From positions 121,267 through 185,266 of the forward strand of contig NZ_WQFE01000011.1 of the NCBI RefSeq assembly GCF_013033965.1: DNA of 64,000 nt, in the 5' to 3' direction. Of this stretch, positions 42,704-52,711 are shown piece by piece. Numbering within the stretch: the stretch's first letter is position 1; every line of letters begins with the position of its first letter. The notes beneath the pieces were generated by a model, which ran no database searches, was not told the origin of the DNA, and worked only from the letters and a program-made list of their open reading frames with translations. The translations under genes and the position numbers were made by a program. The stretch comes from Ruegeria atlantica (GTDB taxonomy: Bacteria > Pseudomonadota > Alphaproteobacteria > Rhodobacterales > Rhodobacteraceae).

Positions 42704-43855
42704 CTACGAACACGCCCCCGCCCCAACGGATAGCAGCGGTTTGTCATTCTTCAGATGCCGCGCCACGAGTCGTGCCTGCTGCGGACCTTTCGGAATGTAG
42801 CGTGCCGGGTTCGGGCTATGGTTCATATCCGCCAATTCAGGGAAGATATCAAATATCTCACACCGAGCTTCCACGCTGAGAGTCTTGAGCGCCTCCGGCC
42901 CCGTGAACAAGCTTTCGCTTGGGGCGTCTTCGGCGAAAATGACTTCGTGCCGGTCAAAAAGCAGGTGATAATACTCGACGCTTTCTACTGTATCATCGAC
43001 GAAAATCCCCGGCAGCGCGGTCAGTTTGATCGCGGGAATCAGAACCTCGGACACGCCGAACATCCGTTCAGCGATTTTCGACTGCACCAGCATTCTGTGC
43101 TGCCGGGACACCAGCAGGTCCCGATTGGGCAACTCGTTGCCCAACGCGCCTGCCAGTATGCGGACCGGGCAACGTTTCGGGTCGGCTGCCAATGCGATTG
43201 AGTCAAACGTGCGCCGCCCAATCCAGCGGATGGGCTGCAACCCGTTGCCTTGCGTTGTGATCATATCTCCCTGGCGAAGATCCTGAACAAAAACCGGCCC
43301 ATTTTGCGTCTGGATCAGAGTATCGCGCGTGAAGCACAAAAACCCTGTGCCGGATTCGAACCCGCTGTAGTTAACAACGATCCCCGAGGGCAATTCGAAG
43401 CTACCGCTGGACAGCGAATAGGACTGCCCGACAACAACTGTGAACGTTCCGAAGTTGGCATCGGTTACAACGGTACCCACCGGAAGGTTAAGTGCATCCT
43501 GACCGCCGCCGCCCTGAACATCGCCAGCGACTTGGGTACGGATAAAGTTCAGGGTGTCATTGCCCTGCCCCAAACGGATATTGCCGACGCCAACGTCAAA
43601 AACCGTGACGGTATCCGCATCGCGGCCTGCATTGATCTGCCCGTCGATCTGGGCGTTGAACACGGTGATTTCATCATTTCCGGCATTGCCGCGCACATTC
43701 CCGGAAATAGTGCTGCTGACAATCGTGATCTCATCGTCGCCGCCACGGGCGCGAATATCATCAATGGGCGAGCCCTGCGGCGTTCCGTTCAGCGTGCCTT
43801 CGTCGCCTGTGACTTCGATTTCGTCGTCACCATTTGTCCCACGAATATTGGGCAT
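42704..43855 (-). CDS. Beta-roll plus Hint-domain protein, probable type I secreted
   Basis: A 383-residue protein. Residues 1 to about 125 are about 20-residue repeats with GNDE/GxDxxTV and I/V-x-G-x-I/V turns (IRARGGDDEITIVSSTISGN, VRGNAGNDEITVFNAQIDGQ), an RTX-like beta-roll. From Cys174 a Hint (hedgehog/intein) domain follows: CFTRDTLIQTQNGPVFVQDL, GDMITT, PIRWIGRR and SRQHRMLV. No signal peptide is present. Such proteins occur widely in Rhodobacteraceae and are taken as type I substrates that may self-process. The domain lacks a downstream C-extein of note beyond about 75 residues. No exporter gene is adjacent, though one lies at 0.7-4.3 kb. Confidence 0.88.
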   Translation of the reverse strand: MPNIRGTNGDDEIEVTGDEGTLNGTPQGSPIDDIRARGGDDEITIVSSTISGNVRGNAGNDEITVFNAQIDGQINAGRDADTVTVFDVGVGNIRLGQGNDTLNFIRTQVAGDVQGGGGQDALNLPVGTVVTDANFGTFTVVVGQSYSLSSGSFELPSGIVVNYSGFESGTGFLCFTRDTLIQTQNGPVFVQDLRQGDMITTQGNGLQPIRWIGRRTFDSIALAADPKRCPVRILAGALGNELPNRDLLVSRQHRMLVQSKIAERMFGVSEVLIPAIKLTALPGIFVDDTVESVEYYHLLFDRHEVIFAEDAPSESLFTGPEALKTLSVEARCEIFDIFPELADMNHSPNPARYIPKGPQQARLVARHLKNDKPLLSVGAGACS

Positions 43856-44001
43856 CTACGGGTCTCCCCGACGCGTTCATTTGTTGACTTGCGCAACGTC
43901 GAGAGTCCCGCATTCCCCTCAAAATTGCACAATCAGAAATTGTATTCCGGTCCATAATACATGACTTTGATGTATTCTCCACCTCTGACGCCAATATGCG
44001 T

Positions 44002-44973
44002 CTAGTGTGCTGCAAGGATACTAAGCATCTGTTCCGCAGCCGCCGTCGGGCTGAGATTGCCAGCGCCAACATCGGAACCCAGGCGATCCATTTCCGCCCG
44101 CGCGGCAGGTGTGTCCAACCGGGCCAGCAGGGCGTGGCGCACCTCCTGATCGAACCAGAACCGCGCCTGCGCCGCGCGGTTGCCTTCCCAGTGACCATTT
44201 TCTCGCCGCCACCCTGACAGGGTCGTCATCTCGTCCCAAGCTTGATCAAGCCCGTGTTCCTCGACGGCAGAAACGGTCATTGCCTTGGGAAATCCGCCGG
44301 GGTCTTGCGGGCGTTTTCGCAACAGGCGCAATGCGCCCGCGTAGTCGGCGCAGGTCCGGGTGGCCGTGGCTTTCAGATCCCCGTCCGCCTTGTTTACAAG
44401 GATCATGTCGGCCATTTCCATGATGCCGCGCTTAACACCTTGCAACTCATCCCCGCCCGCCGGCGCGAGCAACAGGAGGAACAGATCGGACATTTCCGAA
44501 ACGACTGTCTCGGATTGCCCCACCCCGACGGTTTCAATCAGCACCACATCGAATCCCGCCGCCTCGCACAGGGCAATGGCCTCGCGTGTTCGGCGCGCCA
44601 CCCCCCCCAGGTGGGATTGGCTGGGGGACGGACGGATAAAGGCGTTCTTCTCGCGACTCAGCCGCTCCATCCGGGTTTTGTCGCCCAGAATAGACCCACC
44701 TGAACGGGCCGAACTGGGATCAACGGCTAAAACAGCCACACGCAGACCCTGTTCGATCAGCATCATGCCAAAACTCTCGATGAAGGTGGATTTGCCCACC
44801 CCTGGAGTCCCAGACAACCCGATGCGCAGCGATTGCCGTCCGGCTTTGGCCAAATGCGCCAGCAATTCAGACGCTTGCTCCCGATGATCGGCGCGGCCAC
44901 TTTCGACCAGAGTGATTGCACGGGCCAGCGCACGCCGGTCTCCGTTCAGAATCTTGTCACCTAGGCTGTCCAT
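44002..44973 (-). CDS. meaB: MeaB/ArgK-type GTPase, methylmalonyl-CoA mutase chaperone
   Basis: A 323-residue G3E P-loop GTPase: G1 GLSGTPGVGKST, VDPSSARSGGSILGDKTRMERLS, FIRPSPSQSHLGGVAR, ETVGVGQSE (switch), G4 NKAD. It protects and reactivates adenosylcobalamin-dependent methylmalonyl-CoA mutase. ATG 44971-44973 has GGA six bases upstream; in-frame starts at 44979 and 45021 are possible. The mutase genes are not in the window, although the ScfR-type regulator at 21.1 kb belongs to the propionate-pathway regulators. Full family length. Confidence 0.95.
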   Translation of the reverse strand: MDSLGDKILNGDRRALARAITLVESGRADHREQASELLAHLAKAGRQSLRIGLSGTPGVGKSTFIESFGMMLIEQGLRVAVLAVDPSSARSGGSILGDKTRMERLSREKNAFIRPSPSQSHLGGVARRTREAIALCEAAGFDVVLIETVGVGQSETVVSEMSDLFLLLLAPAGGDELQGVKRGIMEMADMILVNKADGDLKATATRTCADYAGALRLLRKRPQDPGGFPKAMTVSAVEEHGLDQAWDEMTTLSGWRRENGHWEGNRAAQARFWFDQEVRHALLARLDTPAARAEMDRLGSDVGAGNLSPTAAAEQMLSILAAH

Positions 44974-45179
44974 TTCCATTCCGACCCCGATCTTTTTCGG
45001 CATTACTACTTGCCGCCCCATCGGGTGGTTTGTCCAGACCGGACCGGAACGGAAAGGCGCTCGAGGTCTGAATTTCGCACCTATGTGTTGCTGTTGATCC
45101 TCTGTGACCTGCTAACGGCAGACACCTTTTGGGTTGAGCAGAACTGGACCTTACGCCGAGCTTGGCGGATAAAGCGCCA

Positions 45180-47615
45180 ATGACAAAACGCCTGCCGATC
45201 GATGACGCCATTCCCGAATTGCTTAACGCCCTTAAGACCAAGGGTCGGGCTGTTTTGCAGGCCCCACCGGGTGCAGGTAAGACAACGCGGGTGCCGCTGG
45301 CGATGCTTGAGGCGGGATTGTGTGATGGCAAGATCATCATGCTCGAACCCCGCAGGCTTGCTGCGCGGGCCGCTGCGGAGCGGATGGCGGAAACACTGGG
45401 GCAATGCGCGGGCGAAACCGTTGGCTACCGCGTGCGTGGCGAAGCGAAAATCTCAAAAACGACCCGCATCGAAGTGGTGACCGAAGGTATTCTGACCCGA
45501 ATGCTGCAATCTGAACCGGACCTGCCCGGCGTCGGCGCGGTGATCTTCGACGAGTTCCATGAACGATCTTTGAACGCTGATCTGGGACTTGCCCTGTGCC
45601 TTGAGGTTACTGGAGCGCTGCGCGATGACCTGATCCTCCTGGCCATGTCCGCCACTCTCGACGCCGAACCCGTTGGGCAACTGATGGGATCACCGCTAGT
45701 GACGTCCGAAGGGCGCAGTTACCCGGTTGAAACCCGTTGGCTGGACCGTCCATTGACTGCACATGCGCGACGACTAGACGCTCTAATCGATCTGGTCGTC
45801 CAGGCTGAAAGCGAAACCGAGGGCGGGATGCTCGTGTTCCTGCCCGGCGAGGGCGAAATCCGCAGGGCCGAGGTCGCTCTGTCCAAACGGTTACCGGGCG
45901 CATGCGCAGTTAAACCTCTATTCGGAGCGATGCCCTTTGCTGCCCAGCGCGCAGCGATCGCGCCAGCCGAGACAGGGCGCAAGGTCGTACTTGCTACCTC
46001 AATCGCCGAAACCTCGCTAACCATACCGGACATCCGAGTGGTTGTGGACATGGGTCAGGCGCGACGGGCGCGGTTCGATCCGGGCTCGGGCATGTCGCGG
46101 CTGGTAACGGAACGAGTGACACGTGCCGAAGCCACCCAACGCGCAGGCCGTGCAGGGCGTGTGGCTAAAGGGGTGTGTTACCGCCTGTGGTCCAAGGGTG
46201 AAGAAGGTGCGTTGTCAGCTTTTCCACCGGCCGAGATCGAAGCGGCCGACCTGACGAACCTTGCGCTGGAACTGGCGCTTTGGGGGGCAGAACCTGATGA
46301 CCTCGCATTTCTGACACCGCCACCCAAAGGAACGATGGCCGAGGCGCGCGCATTGTTAAGCATGCTGGGCGCGCTGGATGCCAAAGGGCGGATTACCGAC
46401 CATGGGCGGGCTTTGGCTGCGCTGCCATTGCATCCGCGGCTAGGGCACATGCTGGTAACTGCCGGTTCGGGTGGCGCGCAGCTGGCCGCGCTGATGGCGG
46501 ACCGGGATCCGCTGAGGGGAGCGCCAGTTGATCTGTTGCTGCGGCTGGAAGCATTGCGCGATGTACGCGCCTTTCAGCACAACCGCGTTTGGCAGGTCAA
46601 CATCGGCGCGTTGGAACGTATCAAGGCCGAAAGCAAGCGGCTAAAATCCCGAAATGACGCGACAGACCTGAGCCCCGCCACGATGGCCGCGATGGCTTAC
46701 CCGGATCGGATCGGGCAACGCCGCAAGGGCGATGTTCCGCGCTATGTCCTGTCAGGCGGTAAGGGCGTCGTGCTGGAAAGCGGCGACTCCTTGGCAGCCG
46801 CGCCATATCTTGTAGTCACAGATACGGATGGAAACCCGCGCGAGGCCAAGGTGCGTATGGCCGTGCAAATCTCAGAGCGCGAAATCCGGGATCTGTTTGC
46901 GGATCAGATCAAATGGGTCGAAAGCTGCACCTGGTCAAAACGCGAACGCCGTGTGATCGCGCGCAGGCAGGAGCGCTTTGGCGCGATCACTTTGGATGAC
47001 CGTACCTGGAAGGACGTGCCGGACGAAGCTGCTGCCAACGCGATGCTGGACGGCGTGCGGGATCTGGGATTGCGCCTGAACGGGGCGGCAGCGCGATTGG
47101 CGTCACGGGTAGAGTTGGTGCGCGCCGAAGGGGTCGACCTGCCGGATTTTTCTGTGGATGGGTTGATGGAAACACTGGACGACTGGCTGCTGCCCATGCT
47201 GTCAGACCAGCGCAGTGCCGACGACTGGAAGAAATTCGACTTGCTGCCTGCCCTGCGCGCCCGGCTGGACTGGTCGCAAACGCAAGAGCTGGACCGCCAC
47301 GCACCGGGGTCGTTTGAAACGCCGCTGGGTCGCAAAGTGCCAATTGATTATGGCGGTGCGGTGCCCGAGATCTCAGTCCGCCTGCAGGAACTGTTTGGGG
47401 TCACCAGGCATCCGATTATCGGTGGCGAAGCGCTCAAGATCACTCTGCTGTCACCGGCACAACGACCAATCCAGATCACACGTGATCTGCCGGGGTTTTG
47501 GGCCGGGTCGTACGCGGATGTACGCAAGGACATGCGCGCGCAGTACCCTAAACACCCCTGGCCCGAAGACCCAACCCAAGCCGATCCGACTTTGAGGGCC
47601 AAGCGGCGGAAATGA
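45180..47615 (+). CDS. hrpB: ATP-dependent RNA helicase HrpB
   Basis: An 811-residue DExH-box helicase: Walker A QAPPGAGKTT (27-36), motif Ib VVTEGILTRML, DEFHERS (DExH) and SATLDAEP. Then come motif V STSIAETSLTIP and motif VI QRAGRAGRVAKGVCYRL, followed by HA2 and the HrpB-specific C-terminal domain. The biological role of HrpB is not established; it is nonessential in E. coli. The start ATG 45180 has a weak ribosome-binding site; a TTG six codons upstream is an alternative. It is divergent from meaB. Confidence 0.97.
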   Translation: MTKRLPIDDAIPELLNALKTKGRAVLQAPPGAGKTTRVPLAMLEAGLCDGKIIMLEPRRLAARAAAERMAETLGQCAGETVGYRVRGEAKISKTTRIEVVTEGILTRMLQSEPDLPGVGAVIFDEFHERSLNADLGLALCLEVTGALRDDLILLAMSATLDAEPVGQLMGSPLVTSEGRSYPVETRWLDRPLTAHARRLDALIDLVVQAESETEGGMLVFLPGEGEIRRAEVALSKRLPGACAVKPLFGAMPFAAQRAAIAPAETGRKVVLATSIAETSLTIPDIRVVVDMGQARRARFDPGSGMSRLVTERVTRAEATQRAGRAGRVAKGVCYRLWSKGEEGALSAFPPAEIEAADLTNLALELALWGAEPDDLAFLTPPPKGTMAEARALLSMLGALDAKGRITDHGRALAALPLHPRLGHMLVTAGSGGAQLAALMADRDPLRGAPVDLLLRLEALRDVRAFQHNRVWQVNIGALERIKAESKRLKSRNDATDLSPATMAAMAYPDRIGQRRKGDVPRYVLSGGKGVVLESGDSLAAAPYLVVTDTDGNPREAKVRMAVQISEREIRDLFADQIKWVESCTWSKRERRVIARRQERFGAITLDDRTWKDVPDEAAANAMLDGVRDLGLRLNGAAARLASRVELVRAEGVDLPDFSVDGLMETLDDWLLPMLSDQRSADDWKKFDLLPALRARLDWSQTQELDRHAPGSFETPLGRKVPIDYGGAVPEISVRLQELFGVTRHPIIGGEALKITLLSPAQRPIQITRDLPGFWAGSYADVRKDMRAQYPKHPWPEDPTQADPTLRAKRRK

Positions 47616-47725
47616 CGTTCGTTACCGTCAGAAATTGGACCCATTCATTAGATGCATTGAAGCCCCGCCCTATAGTTGTTATGTCACGTTTCCCTGAACC
47701 CTGGAAAACTGGTGGCGCTTAATCG

Positions 47726-48184
47726 ATGGCATCTTGGCTGAACAATATCTGGGAAGAAGTTGGCAAACCCTTCTTCCAACGCCCACACAGGGTACAGTTT
47801 GCAGCCTTGTGCGTGCGTGGAACCGGCGACGACAAAGAAGTCCTGCTGATCACCAGCCGTGGCACAGGTCGCTGGGTCATTCCAAAGGGATGGCCGATTG
47901 ACGGCATGGACGGGGCAGAGACCGCCAAGGAAGAAGCTTGGGAGGAAGCCGGGGTTAAGGTGAAACACCTGGGCCGTAAGGCAGTGGGCCATTACACCTA
48001 TGACAAGATACTGGATGACGGCACGGCGCAGCCCGTGCGCACCAACGTATATCTTATCGACGTCAAAGATCTGGCCGAGGAATTCCCTGAAGTAAGTGAG
48101 CGGGAACGGCGCTGGTTTGCGCCGAAAGAGGCCGCAGAACTGGTGCAAGAACCGGAACTGCGCGAATTGTTGCGGCAAATGTAA
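47726..48184 (+). CDS. Nudix hydrolase, diphosphoinositol/ApnA type
   Basis: A 152-residue Nudix protein. The domain begins PHRVQFAALCVRG, followed by SRGTGRWVIPKGWP. The Nudix box is GMDGAETAKEEAWEEAGV, with the metal-binding EEAWEE core intact. The WxIPKGWPxxG lead-in is that of the DIPP/NudF-like subfamily common in alphaproteobacteria, which act on diphosphoinositol polyphosphates or diadenosine polyphosphates. The real substrate is unknown. It is followed 92 bases later by a phosphate transporter gene on the same strand. Confidence 0.93.
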   Translation: MASWLNNIWEEVGKPFFQRPHRVQFAALCVRGTGDDKEVLLITSRGTGRWVIPKGWPIDGMDGAETAKEEAWEEAGVKVKHLGRKAVGHYTYDKILDDGTAQPVRTNVYLIDVKDLAEEFPEVSERERRWFAPKEAAELVQEPELRELLRQM

Positions 48185-48276
48185 CGCTATCCCAACAAAC
48201 TTCTGTGAGTCCGGTTGCAACACGTCCGGCCAACCGTTAATCGCGCCGGTTAAACCGTATCACCCACAGAAAACCG

Positions 48277-49755
48277 ATGTCGAACACGAACGAAAAAAGC
48301 CGCTGGCAGGCCCTGGACAGCGATCTGCACCGAATTTCCCGCCTTGAGCATGCAAATGTGCATGTGGCGCGACCGCTGCTGGCTCCGGGCATAGCGCTGG
48401 CCTTTATTGTCATGGCTGGATTGATTGCGGCGGTTCTGTTCGGTCGGGCCGATGGCGGGCTGATTGTCATCGCGGCCGCCGGTTTTGGGGCCTATATGGC
48501 GATCAACATCGGCGCCAACGATGTCGCCAACAACATGGGCCCGGCGGTGGGTGCAAACGCGCTGACCATGGGTGGCGCAATCGCCATCGCAGCAGTCGCC
48601 GAAAGCGCGGGGGCTCTGCTGGCGGGCGGAGACGTGGTTTCGACCATTTCCAAGGGCATTATCGATCCTGCCTCGGTCCAGAACAGCAATGTCTTTATCT
48701 GGGCGATGATGGCGGCGCTGATCTCATCGGCATTGTGGGTCAACCTGGCCACGTGGGTTGGCGCGCCTGTGTCGACCACGCATTCGGTCGTGGGCGGCGT
48801 GATGGGAGCTGGTATCGCAGCGGCAGGCCTTAGCGCGGTCAGCTGGGGCACAATGAGCGCGATTGCCGCCAGCTGGGTGATCTCTCCGGTTCTAGGTGGT
48901 GCGATTGCTGCCGGATTTCTGGCGCTGATCAAAGCCAAAATCCAGTATCAGGACGATAAGATTGCAGCGGCCCGTCGCTGGGTGCCTATTTTGGTGGCCG
49001 TGATGGCTGGTGCATTTGCGACCTATCTGTCTGTGAAAGGCCTGAAGCGGATCGTTAAAATCGATCTGGAAATCGCATTGTTGATCGGATTGACCTCAGG
49101 CTTTCTGGCGTGGGCCGTGACCGTGCCATGGGTTCGGCGCAAATCCGAAGGGCTTGAGAACCGCACCAAATCGCTGAAAACGCTGTTTGGTTTGCCTTTG
49201 GTCATCTCGGCCGGGTTCCTGAGCTTTGCCCATGGCGCCAATGACGTCGCAAACGCGGTCGGCCCGCTGGCCGCGATCGTGCACGCCGCTGAGTTTGGTG
49301 ATTTTGCTTCAAAAGTAACGATTCCGACATGGGTTATGGTGATAGGAGCTTTTGGTATCTCGTTTGGCCTGTTCCTGTTTGGCCCAAAGTTGATCCGGAT
49401 GGTGGGTAGCCAGATCACCAAACTGAACCCGATGCGCGCTTTCTGCGTCGCCTTGTCGGCGGCGATCACGGTGATTGTTGCAAGCTGGCTTGGGTTGCCT
49501 GTCAGCTCGACCCACATCGCCGTAGGTGCAGTATTCGGCGTCGGGTTTTATCGGGAATGGAATCAGGATCGGCGGCGGAAGAAGAACAATGATCTCCGAC
49601 CGCCCGAACTGCGGCTTGCCCGGGAAGAACAGCGGCGGCGCAAACTGGTGCGGCGCTCGCACTTCATGACCATTATTGCAGCATGGGTGATCACCGTTCC
49701 CGCGGCCGCTGTCATGTCGGCGGTGATCTTCTGGGTACTGACAGCATTCACCTGA
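48277..49755 (+). CDS. PiT-family inorganic phosphate permease
   Basis: A 492-residue membrane protein with about 11-12 helices and the two family signatures. These are the N-terminal GANDVANNMGPAVG (about 75-88) and the C-terminal GANDVANAVGPLAA (about 316-329), each followed by a VSTTHS or VSSTHIAVGAV motif. These motifs are the inverted-repeat ion/phosphate sites. A long cytoplasmic loop near 430-455 is basic. It imports phosphate with cations. The start ATG lacks a strong Shine-Dalgarno. Its length is close to that of E. coli PitA. Confidence 0.96.
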   Translation: MSNTNEKSRWQALDSDLHRISRLEHANVHVARPLLAPGIALAFIVMAGLIAAVLFGRADGGLIVIAAAGFGAYMAINIGANDVANNMGPAVGANALTMGGAIAIAAVAESAGALLAGGDVVSTISKGIIDPASVQNSNVFIWAMMAALISSALWVNLATWVGAPVSTTHSVVGGVMGAGIAAAGLSAVSWGTMSAIAASWVISPVLGGAIAAGFLALIKAKIQYQDDKIAAARRWVPILVAVMAGAFATYLSVKGLKRIVKIDLEIALLIGLTSGFLAWAVTVPWVRRKSEGLENRTKSLKTLFGLPLVISAGFLSFAHGANDVANAVGPLAAIVHAAEFGDFASKVTIPTWVMVIGAFGISFGLFLFGPKLIRMVGSQITKLNPMRAFCVALSAAITVIVASWLGLPVSSTHIAVGAVFGVGFYREWNQDRRRKKNNDLRPPELRLAREEQRRRKLVRRSHFMTIIAAWVITVPAAAVMSAVIFWVLTAFT

Positions 49756-49766
49756 ATGCGATCAGC

Positions 49767-50741
49767 TCAAGGGATGATCTGATCCGGTGACAGGTTTGCC
49801 TCCGGTTTCTGTTCGATCAGGGCCTGAACCCTGTTGCAAATCGGCGTAGGCCGCCCAAGTTGCGCACCCAGGCGGTTAATCTCGCCCTGCAGGCTGTCAA
49901 TTTCCGTCACCCGCCCGGCCCTAAGATCATACGCCATCGACGTCCGCGCACTGGGGTCGACGGTCAACATCCGGGCCGCGATCCGGGTGAACATCGGCGT
50001 CGGCAGACGCAGAATATGCGGCGTCAACCACGCAGGCAGCGGGGTGGTAGATGCGACAGGGTGACCTGCGGCCTGAAGTACCCCCAACGCCTCGGCCATC
50101 TGAGCGGCCATCAGACGCCGCCACTTGCGATCCAGCAACTGATCTTTCAATGTCAGCCCCGACAATGCATTCAGTGCGTTGTTCAGATTGATGACCAACT
50201 TCCCCCATTGCACGGCTTCGATGTCATCGCTTTCGATCACCGGCAGATTAGGTGAGCTAAGTGCCTTCCCCAAACCGCCGGGACCGGACTGGATCACGAT
50301 TTCGCCGGACGTTGCACGGTGAAAACTTGCAGGCTTGGGCGGCACGACATTGAAGGGCACCATTCCCGCGCGGACGTCATGATCCGGCAGCGCAACCCGC
50401 AGCACTCGGGCATTCTGCATCCCGTTCTGCCAAGACAACACTGGGGTTGAGGCATTGGCGAACTGCGCGATCTGACCTGCTATACCCGCTGTGGCCGCCG
50501 CCTTGACGGCCACGATCACCAACTCCCCATCTTCCAGGCAATCAGGGTTTTCAGACAACGTTAGCTTCTCGGCCGCCACATGAAGGTTCAGGCCGGAAAA
50601 ATCGGTAACGGTCAGGCCGTTGTCGCGGATCGGGTTCAGAATGCGAGGACGGCCCAACAAGGTAACCGAGTGACCAGCATCAGCCAGGAAGGCTCCACAA
50701 TAGCATCCGATGCTGCCTGCGCCTGCGATTACGATTTTCAT
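49767..50741 (-). CDS. 2-dehydropantoate 2-reductase family (ketopantoate reductase)
   Basis: A 324-residue protein with the N-terminal NADPH loop MKIVIAGAGSIGCYCGAFL, the catalytic-region motif WGKLVINLNNALNALSG (Lys and Asn in KxxxN) and the C-terminal helical domain DPSARTSMAYDLRAGRVTEIDSLQGEINRLG, where Ser and the ERG/EID segment bind substrate. It converts ketopantoate to pantoate in coenzyme A synthesis; paralogues with other 2-oxo acid substrates exist. GGGAGG precedes ATG 50739-50741; about 60 upstream codons of open frame are noncoding. It converges on the PiT gene. Confidence 0.92.
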   Translation of the reverse strand: MKIVIAGAGSIGCYCGAFLADAGHSVTLLGRPRILNPIRDNGLTVTDFSGLNLHVAAEKLTLSENPDCLEDGELVIVAVKAAATAGIAGQIAQFANASTPVLSWQNGMQNARVLRVALPDHDVRAGMVPFNVVPPKPASFHRATSGEIVIQSGPGGLGKALSSPNLPVIESDDIEAVQWGKLVINLNNALNALSGLTLKDQLLDRKWRRLMAAQMAEALGVLQAAGHPVASTTPLPAWLTPHILRLPTPMFTRIAARMLTVDPSARTSMAYDLRAGRVTEIDSLQGEINRLGAQLGRPTPICNRVQALIEQKPEANLSPDQIIP

Positions 50742-50808
50742 GGCAATCCTCCCATTGAGGTGAGGATTGCCGGTATCGCAATTTCGGACAAGACCTTCTG
50801 ACGCCTGG

Positions 50809-51759
50809 TCAACGGGCCAGCCTAGGCTTGGTGCGCTCCAGCTCTTCCGAAATCGGAATGAACTCCTGATCATCGCCGGGCGGCAAGTGGAAGGCACCCT
50901 TGGCCCAATCGGCGGCCTTCCATTCACGCGTGGCGTTTTCGATTTTTTCTTTCGAAGAGGACACGAAGTTCCACCAGATGTAGCGATCCTCGTTTAACGT
51001 GGCCCCGCCCAACAGCAACAGCCGCGCGCCACGCGGGCCGGCCTTGACGGACAGATGATCGCCCGGGCGGAACACCATCATGCGGGCTTCCCCGAAAGTG
51101 TCACCGGCGATCTCGACCGAGCCCTGCGTGACGTAGACGCCGCGATCTTCGTGATCGTCGGGCAATGGAAAGGAGGCGCCGGGTTGAAGCTGCACGTCCA
51201 GATAGAAGGTTTCCGACAGCATCGTCACCGGGCTGGTTTCGCCATAAGCCGAACCAAGGATCAGCCGAGCACTGACGCCATTGTCGACGATATGCGGCAG
51301 CGCGCCTTGCTTGTGGTGCTCAAAATCGGGGGCCATATCCTCATGTGCCTCAGGCAATGCAATCCAGGTCTGGATTCCGAACAGGCTGTGCCGCTTACCC
51401 CGCGTTTCTTCGCTGGTGCGCTCTGAATGGGTAACGCCGCGGCCAGCCACCATCCAGTTCACCTCACCCGGATAGATCATCTGATGGGTGCCAAGGCTGT
51501 CGCGATGCTCGAACTCGCCCTGATACAGGTAAGTGACTGTACCCAAACCGATATGAGGGTGTGGCCGCACGTCGATGCCGCCGTCGGTGATGAACTCGGC
51601 GGGTCCCATCTGATCGAAAAAGATGAATGGACCAACAAGCTGACGTTTGACCGAGGGCAGCGCGCGCCGCACCTCGAATCCGCCCAGATCTCGTGCACGA
51701 GGGATGATCAGCGTCTCCAGAGGCGAATTCTCGGGGTTTTGGGTGGGGTTCCAACTCAT
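50809..51759 (-). CDS. Pirin family protein
   Basis: A 316-residue bicupin. The N-terminal cupin has the metal site HPHIGLGTVTYLYQGEFEHRDSLG (His-x-His, His, Glu), as in pirin/YhhW with quercetinase activity. The C-terminal pirin domain follows (SARLILGSAYGETSPV, LDVQLQPGASFPLP and GPRGARLLLLGG). The function of bacterial pirins varies (quercetin oxidation, redox sensing, pyruvate dehydrogenase interaction). It precedes, after 67 bases, the ketopantoate reductase gene on the same strand, without a clear metabolic link. Confidence 0.94.
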   Translation of the reverse strand: MSWNPTQNPENSPLETLIIPRARDLGGFEVRRALPSVKRQLVGPFIFFDQMGPAEFITDGGIDVRPHPHIGLGTVTYLYQGEFEHRDSLGTHQMIYPGEVNWMVAGRGVTHSERTSEETRGKRHSLFGIQTWIALPEAHEDMAPDFEHHKQGALPHIVDNGVSARLILGSAYGETSPVTMLSETFYLDVQLQPGASFPLPDDHEDRGVYVTQGSVEIAGDTFGEARMMVFRPGDHLSVKAGPRGARLLLLGGATLNEDRYIWWNFVSSSKEKIENATREWKAADWAKGAFHLPPGDDQEFIPISEELERTKPRLAR

Positions 51760-51871
51760 GCCTGCTCTCTCGTGATCAGATTGCTTAGTTCACTGATACA
51801 GGATAAGTCTGACAGACCCCCCTTTTCAATTTGCAGAAACGCACAGAACTGGTGCGAGCCCGGTCCTTCCA

Positions 51872-52711
51872 TCAGGCTCGACGCGGCCAAAGCTGCGGGA
51901 AAAAAGCCCCGTCAATATGATCACCTTCGCGATACCCTTCAGCTTCGAACTGCGCCCGTTCTTCCTTGGCCCAATCCCCCCGATAGCGGATCAGGCCATC
52001 CGGAGCGGTCATCCGCAGCGTAAAGCGACGCACGGTTTCCGTTGGAGTGAGCGAAGAGAGCCCCCCGTGCAGGGTACGCATGTCGAAGAAGATACAGTCG
52101 CCCAGCTTCATATCCCACTGCAATAGATCGAAAGCGCCTGGATCGGCATTGACGTCTGGCGGCGGGTGATAGGTCAACCCCGCAACCTCGGTTGGTTCAT
52201 AGCTGGGGTGCCCGTCCGCGAACCTGACCCGCATGAACAGCTTGTCCCACAGGTGCGAGCCTTTGACGAAGGCGATGCCGTTTTCCCTGGTCACCGGCTC
52301 AAGCGGCAACCACAGTACACACATCGTGCCTTCGAAGTCGAAATAGGACAGGTCCTGATGAAACGGAGGGCGTGAGTTTGATCCAGCCTCGCGTAGGAAC
52401 CAATTGTCCATGACTAGATTGATAGACGGCGCACCCAACAGCTGCGCGGCAAGTGACGCACAGGGTGAGTTGTAAACGAACTCTGTGAATTGCGGGATTT
52501 TGTTCCAGGCCCAGTAATCCTCGAAATAGGCAGGCGCGCTTGGGTCTTTGGTATGACGGGTGAAATTGTCGGTTGGGCGGGCCAAATCCGCGTCGATGCC
52601 ATCCCGCAAAAGTGCCAGCCAATGCTCCGAGAACCTGGAGCGTAGCGCAACCGCACCGTCGCGCTTGAACGCCTTGATTTCTTCATCTGTGACAGCGCCT
52701 TCGACATTCAT
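51872..52711 (-). CDS. Phytanoyl-CoA dioxygenase-family Fe(II)/2-oxoglutarate oxygenase
   Basis: A 279-residue PhyH-family protein. The iron site is HxD in FHQDLSYFD and the distal His in MRTLHGG, with the 2-oxoglutarate-binding Arg in VRRFTLRM. Other family features are WYLREAGSN-like NWFLREAGSN and VLWLPLEPVTRENGIAFVKGSH. It hydroxylates a small substrate using oxygen and 2-oxoglutarate; this group includes ectoine hydroxylase and many unknowns, and no ectoine genes are nearby. It is monocistronic on the minus strand. Confidence 0.92.
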   Translation of the reverse strand: MNVEGAVTDEEIKAFKRDGAVALRSRFSEHWLALLRDGIDADLARPTDNFTRHTKDPSAPAYFEDYWAWNKIPQFTEFVYNSPCASLAAQLLGAPSINLVMDNWFLREAGSNSRPPFHQDLSYFDFEGTMCVLWLPLEPVTRENGIAFVKGSHLWDKLFMRVRFADGHPSYEPTEVAGLTYHPPPDVNADPGAFDLLQWDMKLGDCIFFDMRTLHGGLSSLTPTETVRRFTLRMTAPDGLIRYRGDWAKEERAQFEAEGYREGDHIDGAFFPQLWPRRA

